Shown here piece by piece: positions 30,511-41,173 of a stretch of 64,000 nucleotides of DNA (position 1 is the first letter of the stretch; each line of letters opens with the position of its first letter). Source of the stretch: Azolla caroliniana (lineage: Eukaryota > Polypodiophyta). A program made the translations under genes and the position numbers. The notes under the pieces are model-generated. The model was not told the DNA's origin. It ran no database searches and saw only the letters and a program-made list of their open reading frames with translations. The stretch spans positions 17,980,001 through 18,044,000 of the forward strand of contig JBHGNT010000014.1 of the NCBI GenBank assembly GCA_043228905.1, read 5' to 3'.

Positions 30511-31111
30511 TGTAAGGAATAAACCCTTCTATTCTTCTCCGCCGCTCGGCCACAACCGAGTAATCGCGAATCAATGCAGCAGAAAATAGGAAATACAGAG
30601 AAAGACACGATGCACAGGGATTAACGTGGAAAACCCTATACGGGAAAAACCACGGGAGTGCGAGACTCCACAACCAAACTATGCACAGAGAAATATACAG
30701 TGGTGAGCTGCAAGGCAACGACCTTGAGCTCGCTTTCTTCGCCACAGGCGGCGGTATTACACAGAGGCGTTGTCCTCTTCCTCTCTCACGCTCTATCTCT
30801 CTCACGGCTGCTCTCTCTCTTCACTCCTCTAAAGTGGAAAAACAGAAAAATGAGAAGCAACAGTAAAACTGTTTGCCCTAAGTCATATTTATACTTATAT
30901 GACTTTGGGCTATTTACAACTATAGCCTCAGGGGCCCATAGCGAACATATTCACGGATATGTCCCTGCATCCGGATCGTTCTCCGGGTACATTCGTCATC
31001 CGGTACCGAAACCGGGGTCTTCGTCATCCGGATCCGAAACCGAAACCGGGCTTGTCGGCATTCATCTTCGATATCCGACCATCCCATCCGAAAGGGACCG
31101 AAATCCCAACA
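30511..31111 (-). repeat. 5' LTR of the young copia
   Basis: 601 bp, carries the promoter. Read on the minus strand it ends GGTTTATTCCTTACA. Confidence 0.95.
30886..30893 (-). promoter_or_regulatory. TATA box in the young copia 5' LTR
   Basis: Minus strand TATAAATA within CATATAAGTATAAATATGAC, mid-LTR, upstream of the gag start. The block is conserved in the other copia LTRs of the window (about 10530 and 63550). Confidence 0.6.
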
Positions 31112-32715
31112 CAATCAAGCCCCGCCTGAGCTCGATTCTCCAATGTCCTGAGTTTCAGCTCCGATGCCGATCTTGCCAAACTCGTTCCAAACCTTTGATC
31201 ACCTTCCTTCTCCATTTCCCGACCTTCGCCTAGTCGGTCTTTCTCCCCATGTAAAAGAGGGCGGCTCGTCCCGCACCCTCTCCCGTATCGGCACCTTTAT
31301 GCCGATTCTGGCCGGATTACACTCCATCCGAATCGGAATGCCGATCTTCTCGTACCGCTTCCGTCCTCGGCCTCCTCGCAAGCCGTTCCCCATGCATCTT
31401 CGATGGCATCGTGCCAGGACTCCTCGGTACCGCCATCCATCTCCTCGGTCTTACATGGGCATACGGGCCCGAATGCCGAGATCTCCGGAATCGGGTCCGT
31501 GGGCTTTCGTCCACTCCTTCCCCGTATCGTCTCGCCGGTGCTTCTTGGTCTTTCGCCGCCGCCTTCCTTCGCTTGGGACTCACGTGGGCACTCGGGCCCG
31601 ACTGCCATCATCTCGGGAGCAAGTGTGGGAAGACACAAAGAATCGCCCGTCCGTTTTACGCCCTTGTCCGTAGCCACCGACTCTTCGTGGTCGACGGTCG
31701 TCTTTTTACCGATCGCGCAAGCCCCGCCTGGGCTTGCTTCTCCGTTATCCGGGGTTTCGGGCTGACACGCCCAAAACCGCTGGTCCCAATTATCCGGTTC
31801 CACGATCTGTATCTCGGCCTCGTCCTTGGCCGTTCTATCTCCGCAAGTCAAGAGGGTGTTTTGTTCCGCACCCTCTCCCGTGATACCGTCGTACCAATCT
31901 TCCGTCGTCGCGTGGGGCAAGTCCGTCTCCTCAGTCTCGGCTTGCGGCCTTGATCTTTCCTCTTCCTCGAGCATCGCCTCGAGAGCTGCGTACGCCTCCG
32001 CAATCCTGGCCCCAACGCCGACCCTTGCCAACTCCCTTTGTCGTTCGACCTCTTCCCGTTGTGATGGCACGCGGTCGCGCGCCTTCCTCTTAGCCTTTTC
32101 GGCTCGCTCATCATCTAGCTGTTGGCACACCCTTCCGACCTTCGACCAGTCCTCCGTAAGCCCATTCACCCTGTCATCGTCTTCGAGCTCAATCCCGATG
32201 GCCTCCCGTTCCGCTCGGTCGATCAACCTGACGAACAATAGGACCTTGTCCGCCCCCACCAAACCTTGTTCCCGCTCCGGGAGCCGAGCAAGCCGTCGCT
32301 CGAACTCTCGGAACGCCTTGGTCGCGCCCCGATGGGTCTTTGCCGATGCTACCCACTGGTCAAAGTCGTGTTGTCCCCGGCTCTTCCGCCGTCCTCCGTA
32401 TGCTTTCAGGAGCGCCTCTTCGAAGGCCTCCCACGAACTATGAGCCTCACAGAGCTCCTTTACTTCCGCATGCTTCCGGACAACTACGACTCGACAGAAG
32501 AACCCCAGCCTCAAAGCCTCGTCTACGCCACGCTCCTCCATTTCCGCGTTGTAGGCTTCCAAGTAAGATGGGACTTTGTCCCCGTTGAAACGGCCGACTC
32601 TTTCGACCACTCACTCAACCGCTTGTTGCGCTGCTTCTCGCCTCATCACCACTCGTGCCGACTCCAACACCACTTCGGCCACCATCGCCGCGAGGTCGTC
32701 GTCTTCCGACTCCAT
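31112..32715 (-). pseudogene. gag and start of repeat ORF of the gag-only element
   Basis: Gag starts at the ATG at 32715 (MESEDDDLAAMVAEVVLES), 16 bases after the primer site. A TGA near 32611 interrupts it, then 437 codons are open to 31297. The gag core resembles that of gypsy-2 (FDQWVASAKTHRGATKAFRE, VGADKVLLFVRLIDRAERE, LTEDWSKVGRVCQQLDDER) but there is no zinc knuckle. After an E/R-rich segment come GITGEGAEQNTLLTCGDRTA and two repeat modules (around 31567 and 31450). The frame then leaves gag-like sequence entirely. It reads as a structural protein fused to a repetitive acidic tail. The stop shows this copy is decayed. Confidence 0.65.
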
Positions 32716-32730
32716 CCTCCCTTGCCGCCT

Positions 32731-32748
32731 TTCACGTCGGGTTCACCA
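32731..32748 (-). other. Primer-binding site of the gag-only element, tRNA-Trp type
   Basis: Minus strand TGGTGAACCCGACGTGAA, the same as in gypsy-2, four bases from the 5' LTR. Confidence 0.85.
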
Positions 32749-32752
32749 AAGA

Positions 32753-33502
32753 TTTCTCGTTGTTACGCGCGTGCGTGGAGAAAGGCGGGACCACGGGGGT
32801 CTTCGACTAGGGAGGGACAGAGCGTAGGAAGTCGTGCTTCACCGTTTCCGGGGGATCCCAGAAGAACACTGGAAGCGACCGAAGGGAGAGAGAGAAAGAG
32901 AGGGAGCGCGCGCTTAACACCGACTCACGCACACACACGCACACACACACATGCCGACCCGACTCACGCCCTTATGTACAGGAAACGCAGGAAAGGGGAA
33001 GCACCTGACACCAACAGAGACGCGAATATACACAGACAGACGCAAATGTATATATATAAAAGGGAGAATACATTCCCGGCTTCGAGCCGGACCAAGGTAG
33101 TTTACAATAGTCGTCAGCTGCCAAGCCGTCGGTCGGGGAGCTCACGGGCTCGTCGCGCCGAGCGGGGTCTTGCGCAGGAGAGGAGCTGAAGCAAACCCTA
33201 AGTGAACACGAAAGGGAAGAAGAAGAAAAAAAAAAAAAATGTAACTAACCCTAAATCTAACGGTATACCCTCTAACGCAAGAAAATGGGCAACCCCTTCT
33301 CAAAGGGCGCTCCCTTCCTTTTATAGAACAAGGAGAGGGATGCGTTACAATGTGGGATAAATCCCGACTTGACTACTCTTCGGCGCCATAAAGGCGCCCT
33401 CGTTATTCACACTAAATGTACATGGGTGCGTACACACGCTGCACCCCGCCGATGTAGCCAATGTTTCCCGGTTTCCGCCTCTAGCCGAAATTCTTCACGA
33501 CA
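32753..33502 (-). repeat. 5' LTR of the gag-only element
   Basis: 750 bp; the minus-strand start is TGTCGTGAAGAATTTCGG. The far end has mutated (plus strand TTTCTCG where the partner LTR has TGTCGCG). Contains a (CA)n run and an A-rich run near 33225. Confidence 0.85.
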
Positions 33503-34456
33503 ACGTCGTAAAAGACGATTTTGGGACTCATCTCAATATTGGGAACTCTACCACATGCTCATGAGTAGGGATTGTGCCCTTGCATGGATGCGACTACGGA
33601 AACCAAGACCACAAACACCCATCGAGGATCCCAACCACCCATTCCAATGCCTTCCACACCTCGACCTACCACGGGGGCACTTTTATTGACCTCTAGGGTC
33701 ATGAAGGTCATAAAAAAATTACAACATAGGAAGTCCATAGACCACACAGGATTGCGAGCCAAACACATAATATATGCTCAAGAGTGCCTAGCTCCTTTTC
33801 TCACTCTAATCTTCAATTGCGCCCTCGCCAAGGGATTTCCACCACAATGGATCATGAACACAGTGGCCCCTATACATAAAGGAGGGGACCCAATGGACCC
33901 AAATACATATAGGACCATTATGATAGGTCATATGCTTGCTAAACTATATGGTGCAATAATGGAAGCAGAGCTCAATGATTATATGGAGACATTAAGCCTT
34001 CGAGCACCTGAGTAGGCTGCCTTTAGACGAGCCTTCTCCACTATTGACCATATCGTCACACTTAGATGCTTAATTGACTAGACGAAGGCTCGCAAGAAGA
34101 AATTATATTGTTGCTTTGTGGACTTCCGCAAAGCCATTGACATAGTTCTGAGGGAGCGGTTGTTTGATAGCCTTAGAAGCTTGGAGATACCAAATGACAT
34201 GATTTGGGCCATCTATGCTCTATATGAGCAAGTCTCTAGGTGCGTCAGATGCCTAGGTGGCCTCTCTGATTGCTTCACCAACACCATTGGCGTAAAACAG
34301 GGTTGCCCCCTATCATCGACTCTTTTTGGGATCTACATTGATGAGATCACTGATTTTATTGCTCGTAAGGGAAGCATAGTAACTTAGTCTCTTACTCTAT
34401 GTTGATGACATAGTTAGTGAATCTAATGAAAATTAAAGCCCTTATCTTTCACACAT
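33503..34456 (+). pseudogene. LINE ORF2, reverse transcriptase part
   Basis: Continues the LINE after the nested element, in frame from 33507. Readable RT blocks: the segment before the fingers (VIKKLQHRKSIDHTGLRAKH), NTVAPIHKGGDPMDPNTYRT, the first catalytic region FVDFRKAID, GVKQGCPLSSTLFGIYIDEI, and LLLYVDDIV just before the break at 34456. The pattern is that of plant non-LTR RTs. In-frame stops at about 34013, 34078 and 34384 disable it. About 20 residues are missing at the junction with the segment that resumes at 35603. Confidence 0.8.
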
Positions 34457-35602
34457 TGTCGTGAAGATCCGTCACTACGTGCGGATCGTGAGGCAGAACC
34501 GTCGGGGTTCTAGACCAGAAGGATTCGAAGTTGCACTAGCTTTAGCGAGAAAGGAATTAAGATAGCTTGGAAGAGAGAGATATTGAGATAAGATAGAACG
34601 CTTGATTTTAGATGGAGAGAGCTTGAGATTGGACCCTTAACTTTAGGAAATAAGAAACAAGATACACCATCAATTGGAGAACAAGTTTTCTTCTTCTTAA
34701 ATTCTTGAATCATACATAGCATACTTTTGATCTTTTTCATCCATCCTTTTATAGATGCTCCCATGCATATGATACATGCGGGTACAAGACATGCATACAA
34801 TGCATGGAATGCATGTGATGCATGTTTGCCATTTGGCACTCATGCATCACATGTCACTCAATCAAGCTCTAATATGAGAATTTACATATAAAATATAATG
34901 ATAAGAAAAAAAATTCTAAGGAAATGTTATAGCCTAGTGGTAAGTCTATAGACTCTCAACATGGAGGTGCAAGGATCAAGTCTTGACTTGCACACCTTTT
35001 GAATATATATATATACATATATATGTTTATTATTAATGTATTTTTATAAGGCGTTTCTCCGTCCGGTCGTCATTTCGCCGACTCCGTCGTTGGATCCATC
35101 GCCGGATGTCGGATGTTGTCGGTTACCATCGGTCACCGCCGATTACCGTTGGTCGGTCGTCATCATCACCGTCGTCAGTTACCATCGTCGGATTCGTCCA
35201 AAACATATATTTATATGCATTTGGCTACATCCATTCATTAAGTCATACAACTTAACCTTTCTATGCTCCACACATAGACACAAAGGTAATAGCTTTTGCT
35301 CTGCGTTATATATGGTGGGATCTTTATTTGTCCTGTCTATGTGGGATATTACATATTTTTCTCTTCTTCTTTGCAAACTTCATACCTACATAACTTGACA
35401 CTTAGATGTCCATTTTCGAAGTTTCCTACGTAGTAAAGTACATTCAGAAGCTCTTCAAGACCTCCATCTTTTTGTACCAAGATATTAAACTTATTTAAAA
35501 TAGTATCTTTACTATTATTGTTTTATATTTTGCGATAAGAACCACACTCGATTTCGTATGTTCCTTATAAGTTTCACACTATCGCCGAAAATCTTCACGA
35601 CA
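34457..35602. mobile_element. Composite insertion with inverted LTR-type ends
   Basis: 1146 bp inserted in the LINE. It begins TGTCGTGAAGATCCG and ends with the reverse complement of TGTCGTGAAGATTTTCG, a 12-bp perfect inverted repeat. Both ends resemble the start of this window's gypsy LTRs, in opposite orientations. The middle holds a tRNA-derived segment (about 34918) and a GC-rich stretch (35040-35210). No clear target duplication and no long ORF. It may be two truncated solo LTRs head to head or an independent inverted-repeat element. Confidence 0.55.
34918..35034 (+). repeat. Possible tRNA-derived SINE
   Basis: TAGCCTAGTGGTAAG (34929-34943) fits a polymerase III A box and GGATCAAGTCT (34973-34983) a B box, about 30 bases apart, followed by an AT-rich tail (TATATATATACATATATATG). 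It does not fold as a proper tRNA. Ends uncertain. Confidence 0.4.
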
Positions 35603-36379
35603 TCGTCGTCTCGAGTTAGGAGTAAGTGTCACCTACTCCTCTCTCATACACCAGTTGAGGTAGTTGGATCATATGTATATCTGGGAATCACTTTTACTTC
35701 TCATTTAGGTAAATTCTCAATGACCTAAGCAGCCAAAAATAGCTAACGAGAGGGCATGCATCCCTCTCATTCTTAGAGAGACAATGCCACCATGCATACT
35801 TTCAAGTGCCACAGACTAAGGGATGGCTCTTCGACTCATTAGTGACCCCTTCACTCATGTATGCATCAATAGTATGGGCTCTAGGTCAACCGTCCTTCAT
35901 GTGGACGCAATTAGAGAGACCTTTGGTGATGATGTTATCACGTCAACTCCGAAACAAATCAACAGTACCACATGACATTATTAGAGTAGACTTCAGTCTA
36001 CTCCCAATGTTAGTAGAACCACTATTCCAATTGGTAGTTTTTATTCATAGGAATCTACATAGCCAACCACAAGATAGGATATCCCGTCAAGCTTTTGAGG
36101 CATCCCGACCCGACCGAAGAGAGTAGCTCTTGGTATATCATTGTAGTGCGTTGGTTACTTGCAAATGGCATAGACACCATAGACATTAATAACATATCCC
36201 CCCTTATATACAACCATGGGACTAATCAAACTTTAATCTCTCATGAGGTTCGTAATAAAGTAATACGCCAAGAGGTATGATATAAATGGATCGCCTCACA
36301 AGAGCCACTTCTATCTAAAATGTTGTACTAAAAGGAATATTTCATGCACTTCTCTAAGTAGCTAGGTTTTATTACATGA
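35603..36379 (+). pseudogene. LINE ORF2, thumb and following region
   Basis: Resumes the LINE with SRVRSKCHLLLSHTPVEVVG and YVYLGITFTSHLG, the usual stretch after the RT catalytic box, then MYASIVWALGQPSFMW and LVVFIHRNLHSQPQDRISRQ. A few stops and shifts. It is interrupted at 36379 by a solo LTR and continues at 37196. Confidence 0.75.
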
Positions 36380-37195
36380 TGTCGTGAAGATTTCTAGCTA
36401 TGGTGAGAAAACCGGGTGAAACAGGCAAAGGTGTCGATGTGTGCAACATGTGCACATGTATATTACGAAATGTGTATAAAATAATAGGGGAGTAATTATC
36501 TCACATTGTAACGCCCCTCCCTCCTTGGGCTATAAAAGGAAGAGAGGGTCCCTTGTAAAGGGCTTGCCCATTTTGAGTTAGGAGGGTATACCGTTAGATC
36601 TAAGGTATGGTAGTTGTCTCTTCCCTTTACCTTTCTTTAGGGTTTTGTAGCTTTCTTCTTCTGACTTTCTTTTAGGGTTTCTTTTAGGTCTTCTTCTTTG
36701 TGTCTGTTTAGGGTTTAGTCCGGTTTAAAGCTCGTATGTCCTCGGGGGTTTCGCTTCCGCTTTGTCTCCTATGCAAGACCCCGCTCGGCGCGACGAGCCT
36801 AAGAGCTCCCCGCTCGGCGGCTTGGCAACAGACAATTGTTGTAACCTAATCTACCTTAGTCTAGCTCAAAGCCGGAGTTGTATCTTGCTCTTGTAAATAT
36901 ATATATATATATATATGAAGGGTTATGCATTTCTGTGTCTCTTTTGGTTTCGGGTGTGTTTCTTTCTTTCCGGTTTCTGTACATAGGAAGCATGTGTTGA
37001 GTCGATGTTGCGTGCGTGTTCTTTTCTCTCTCTTATTTGGTTGCTTCCTGTACGTATCTGGAAACGCTCTGGTCGGTTTCCTAGTCAATCATCGGAAACG
37101 GTGAAGCTCGACCTTTTATGCTTCATCTCTCTCAGATCCAAGACCTCGGTGGTCCCGCCCCGGATCTAACATGTACCCGCGGATTTCCGCGACAA
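36380..37195 (+). repeat. Solo gypsy LTR
   Basis: 816 bp, TGTCGTGAAGATTTC at the start, CGCGACA at the end, flanked by the 4-bp duplication ATGA (36376-36379 and 37196-37199). The LINE frame reads straight through once the LTR and one ATGA are removed. It has the TATA-type CTATAAAAG (about 36530) and a (TA)n run at 36897-36915. Same subfamily as 8274-8997. Confidence 0.85.
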
Positions 37196-37716
37196 TGACC
37201 AAAATATCTAGATACATTCTTGACAAATGCAGTAAGGGTGGCCATTGGACAACTTAGGATATCATCTCACCAACTTGAGATTGAGAATGGTCGTACTAAT
37301 GGAGTCCCTAGAGAGGAAAGCCTATGTAGGTTATGTCACATAGAGATAAAGGATGAGTATCACTTTACATGCAAGTGTCCAACTTATGCCGAGGTAAGGG
37401 CGAAATACTAAGACATACTAGGACCCTCTCCAAACTACTAGATACCCCAGATATAAAGAGACTAGGTAGGTATATCTTAGAGCTAAACCAACATAGGGAG
37501 GAAAAACTACAATATCTTAACCATAATCATTTTAATATTCATGAACATGTAACTAATACAATTTTTCAAGAACAAGGGGACACGATGAATGTGGACACAC
37601 CTACACCACTCAGCCTCTCTCTTGAGGAAGCAGAAATGCAAAGAACAACCAAACGCCCTCGGATGTCGGGCTTCAAAGCAACTCGACATGGAGTAGAAAC
37701 AATTTTAAGAAGATAA
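37196..37716 (+). pseudogene. LINE ORF2, C-terminal Cys/His region
   Basis: Encodes AVRVAIGQLRISSHQLEIEN and then CRLCHIEIKDEYHFTCKC, a Cys-Cys-His-Cys arrangement of the kind found at the end of many plant LINE ORF2 proteins. The following frame (DIKRLGRYILELNQHREEK) is open to 37716. One frameshift near 37411. End of the LINE coding region. Confidence 0.7.
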
Positions 37717-38103
37717 GGGAACATGAGCTACGCTGCCTAGCAGCTATAGTTGCGGTATCTTTTACATTGGGACCACGGGCCACCTCCACATCGAAACCCT
37801 TGGACCTCCCACTTCTTTTTGAGAGACTTGGATGGAAATGAAACTAGGCCTAGTATAAAGTCCCTTATAGAACATGTTTTTTTGCTAGAACTCTTTAGCT
37901 TACGTTCTATTTTATTTTTATTTATACTTTCGATGAATGGGTAAATACCCCATTTTTATTGTAAACCAATTGTCTCATGGGGCAATTTTGGTCTTAGAAG
38001 ACATTAATATGTCTCTCTCTCAGAGGAAAGAAATTCTTCTTTTTCATTTTGATGACATAATCTTTATATGAATTCTCTCCCTCTCAAGAAGGAAATTCTT
38101 CTT
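37717..38103 (+). other. Probable LINE 3' untranslated region and flank
   Basis: No ORF. Probably the 3' tail of the LINE, AT-rich after 37860. A sequence of about 50 bp (ATTCTTCTTTTTCATKTTGA) is tandemly duplicated around 38035-38140. No poly(A) tail or target duplication recognised. Confidence 0.4.
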
Positions 38104-38790
38104 TTTCATGTTGATAACATAATCTTTATATGAATTTCATGTAGGTCACACCATCGATCATCTCAATGCCGAAATGGTTTTTCCTAGGATTAAGTTTCTT
38201 CCAAAATTACCTTCCATTAAGAAAGTAGTGAGGTTCAAGTAAAAACTGTGATTATTCTTCTTTTGCGTAATGTGAACATGTATTCTAAAATGAATTAATT
38301 CAATGTTTTGATTGTACAAACATGTTCTCTCACTAATGTGTTATGAAACTTGTGTAACCTTCGTTATTTTTTATTATAATTATCCACAACTAGCAAAAGC
38401 CATTTGGTATGTGAATCACTTTAAATCTCGTAAGGCAAAAGGTTGAGCATTTACCATGGTAACATCAATAACATATCAACACATTTTGCTAAGGTCTATG
38501 AAATTGGCCTTTTTGTCTTAATCTAGATTCCAAACCACATGCATAAAATATGATCTTTAACCAACCCCCGTCATTTTTAGTTTCTAATGTAACATCTGAA
38601 CCGCAGAATGAAGCGTCGACATGCAAATAAAAGCAAGCCAATAATTGTACATGAGTGAATCTGTGAGTATGTGTGGTTTATCAATTCCAAGAGGTGCAAA
38701 TATTACAATTAAATACAAGTCCGGATAAAGCCATAATTTAGATGATGGATCATATATGCCATGTGCCCATAAACTCTTGTGTTACTCCCT
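38104..38790 (+). repeat. Dispersed repeat, copy 1
   Basis: About 690 bp shared, in the same orientation, with 55105-55830 (AATTTCATGTAGGTCA, AATGTGTTATGAAACTTGTG, ATTCCAAGAGGTGCAAATAT), perhaps 85-90% identical. Both copies lie downstream of LINE-like sequence on the same strand, so this could be a LINE 3' region or an unrelated old repeat. Confidence 0.7.
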
Positions 38791-39560
38791 CCTGGAGAAC
38801 ACCTTCGATTGCCCTCTTGAGTAATCGGGTCAAGGTATTGTGGGACGAAGGAGAGTAGGGGTCACGGCGTACTACTTAGACCGTGTTGGTTAGTTAGACT
38901 GTCCCACTCGGGGTAGGATCATGATCGGGGTTTAAGAAGGATAGGTTGTGGGATTGGCTACAACCAATCTGTATTCACATCCTTTACACAAACGGAACGT
39001 TATATAGATATATGTGAATAACGAAATAGAATGGCGACAGAACACGGAAGTTACCCACAAAGTATGTATATCTTCAATTTAAAGTTTAGCTTACAGGTAT
39101 TTAGATACAAGTACCGAGTATGATCGGTAATCACTCACTCACTCTCTATTAGTCTATTCCTAACGTAGTTCTGTACATCTCTCTACACCCCCCCTGTGTT
39201 CGCTACTCCCCAATATATATAGCTTCCTTCTACTCGGCACTTTCCACCCGCTCCTTCCTTGATATTCGAGTCCCTTATTCGGCCGTTAGTGCTCGGTTTC
39301 TCTTTTATACGTTGCATACTTGTGATATGTGTAACACTAGGTAACACCTGGCACGCCCATGGGACACTACTTTGCACGTCGAACCCATTCGAAAAAGAAT
39401 CGATAAAACTCGAAAAAATCCACAAAAATCAAATTTAGAATTGAAAATTTTATACATTATTCTTCTTCCAAAATGGGCAAGATGCTCGCCGACTGCTACG
39501 AGTCATTTGCTTTCTTAATGAATTCGGCCTAGAGTTCAGCTCGGTTATTTGGCTCCATAG
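38791..39560. other. Unassigned stretch
   Basis: No gene supported. An ACTC run lies near 39140 and a short TATATATA at about 39216. The composition and promoter-like features suggest an old LTR, but no boundaries can be shown. Confidence 0.35.
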
Positions 39561-41173
39561 TCATGGGTGCCCCTCTCTCATTTCCTCCTCCGTAGTGGTC
39601 TGTTGGGCTGATTCGTGAGGTGCAGCCTCCTGGTTGGCCGCGGGGGTCGTTTTTGCTAATCCTTGGTATACTTCCACCAGGGCCGTATTCAACTTGGGCA
39701 GCTCACTGAGCAAGTGGTTGCTCCTCCTCTGATGCCTTTCGGCCGATTTTTTGCTGGGCCCCCCCTTCATCGGATTCCAGTTCTCCGGCGATAGCCCTCT
39801 TGACCATCGCCTTATCCGCGTGTTCCTCGGCCATGCGTGTGTTGCGGCCGCTACTTGTAATTGAGTGAGGAAGTCGATGAGCTCAAAGGACATGTCGTAC
39901 CACAAAATGGCCCCGAGTTCAAAAGCCTCGGCGAGGAGATCAGGAATGGCCAGCACTGTGTCCTTCGAGATTCCGGAGGCCTAGCCCTTCTGCAAATTCC
40001 CCAGTCAGAGACAAAGCCGTGTCTTGGACTACCGTCACCGTCTTGTCGGGTGCTACAACCATCTGCAATTCGTCCGATGTGGTGCGGATCCGCTCCTTGT
40101 CATCGCTGCGGTGTTGCAAACGACGGCGTTTCTTGGGCGGGCTTTGTCCTGCCGCCGAGCGCTGTTTGGTTTCTGTCGCCTCTCTAGGCCATTTCGCACT
40201 TTCTACAAAGGGTTTCTTCTTGATTCCTTCGGGGGATTACCGGGTCTCGTCCCGCAGCTCTCGACGAGAACTTTTTGAGGATTAGTCAGGGAGCTCCGCT
40301 ACCGAATCCATCGGCCTTGGTTTGTGTTTTGCCCACGGATGGTGAAGTCCTCGTTGGCGACCACTACCAGCTTCTGTTCCTTAAATCGCATGTGTTGGTC
40401 GTGGGAAGGGGATCCTGGCATTCTTCCTGCCCAAATTGCAAGGCTTGTAAGAGCACCGGCAGATAATGGGCCAAGGTAGGGATTAACTTCTTCCCATCTT
40501 GTAAGGCAGAGAGAACAGCGCGGAGACTCTCACCAGTAATGGATCCCCAATCGAGTTGGCCACCTGTGTATGTTGTGATGATGATCCAAGCCTTCTTCTT
40601 CTTCGGCATCGCCTAGCTCGCGGGATGGACACTGCCGATTTCGCGGAGGAATTTTACCGAATCTCCGAACAACACGTTCAGACCGCCCTGTGTTCTGTAG
40701 GCCTTTGCCAAAGCTGAGTACTCCCCGAAATGTGCCTCGAGGACATGTTGGGGTGGGATCTCGATGTCGTGTGGACCGCCATGTTTGAGACCCGGCGCCG
40801 ACCTAATCTGGTCGTTCGTGATGGTGTCAGCGTGGATACCCAGGCCGATCTCCTGTGCCTCTGGGTGGGGCAATGCGTCTGAGACTTTGAGGTACCCACC
40901 GAGGTCGTACCGTTTCAGCCAGGTGCGAAGCTCCATGGAAACTTCGAGAGGCGTAGTGATACCTGCAGTGTGTCGGGCGGAGAGGAGAGATGGGTGGCTT
41001 TTGTGTTGAGAGCGAGAGGGTGAGGAGCTTCGAGAGAAAGGTTGGGAGTTATGTGCTTCTGTGATTGCTTTTGTGCGCGAAATAACTCCTTGCCCGATAA
41101 GAACCGTTTTTCGTATGTGTTGCGGTTCCAGAGGCGTGGCTTTGTGCCCTAGATTCAAAATCTTGCCTATCAT
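39561..41173 (-). other. Cluster of unrecognised minus-strand ORFs
   Basis: Three consecutive minus-strand frames: 186 codons (40613-41173, MIGKILNLGHKATPLEPQHI, MELRTWLKRYDLGGYLKVSD), 81 codons (40364-40609, MPKKKKAWIIITTYTGGQLD) beginning six bases after the stop of the first, and 131 codons (39561-39956, MLAIPDLLAEAFELGAILWY) with a polar tail rich in E, Q and T. I recognise no family. Order, orientation and similar codon composition suggest a single decayed gag-like or transposon-accessory gene with frameshifts, but this is inference. Plus-strand frames over the same bases look like shadows. Confidence 0.4.

Larger units (their letters stand above)
25797..31111 (-). mobile_element. Young intact Ty1/copia retrotransposon
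   Basis: A complete 5.3 kb minus-strand element. The LTRs (25797-26397 and 30511-31111) are both 601 bp, begin TGTTGGGATT and end CCTTACA on the minus strand, and show one difference that I can find (T at about 26093 against C in the other). Perfect 5-bp target duplications CAATC lie at 25792-25796 and 31112-31116. A tRNA-iMet primer site, a polypurine tract and one uninterrupted gag-pol frame are present. All expected domains are there, so the element may be active or was until recently. It is inserted in the gag-only element's internal region. Confidence 0.95.
16012..33502 (-). mobile_element. Gag-only gypsy relative with two nested insertions
   Basis: A minus-strand LTR element with LTRs at 16012-16760 (3') and 32753-33502 (5'), a polypurine tract at 16761-16772, a tRNA-Trp-type primer site at 32731-32748, and 4-bp duplications ACGT at 16008-16011 and 33503-33506. 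Without the nested gypsy-2 (18695-25406) and copia (25797-31111) its internal region is only about 4 kb. It contains a gag and repeat modules but no pol domain, so it would have depended on enzymes from a relative such as gypsy-2. This matches the class described as terminal-repeat retrotransposons with a GAG domain. Confidence 0.8.

Noticed and set aside
30482-30805. N-terminal extension of the copia polyprotein to 1465 residues
   Set aside because: It begins at GTG inside the LTR and crosses the primer site; the ATG at 30481 is the normal gag start.
34918-34995. A functional tRNA gene
   Set aside because: A and B boxes are present but acceptor and anticodon stems cannot be formed; better explained as a SINE head.
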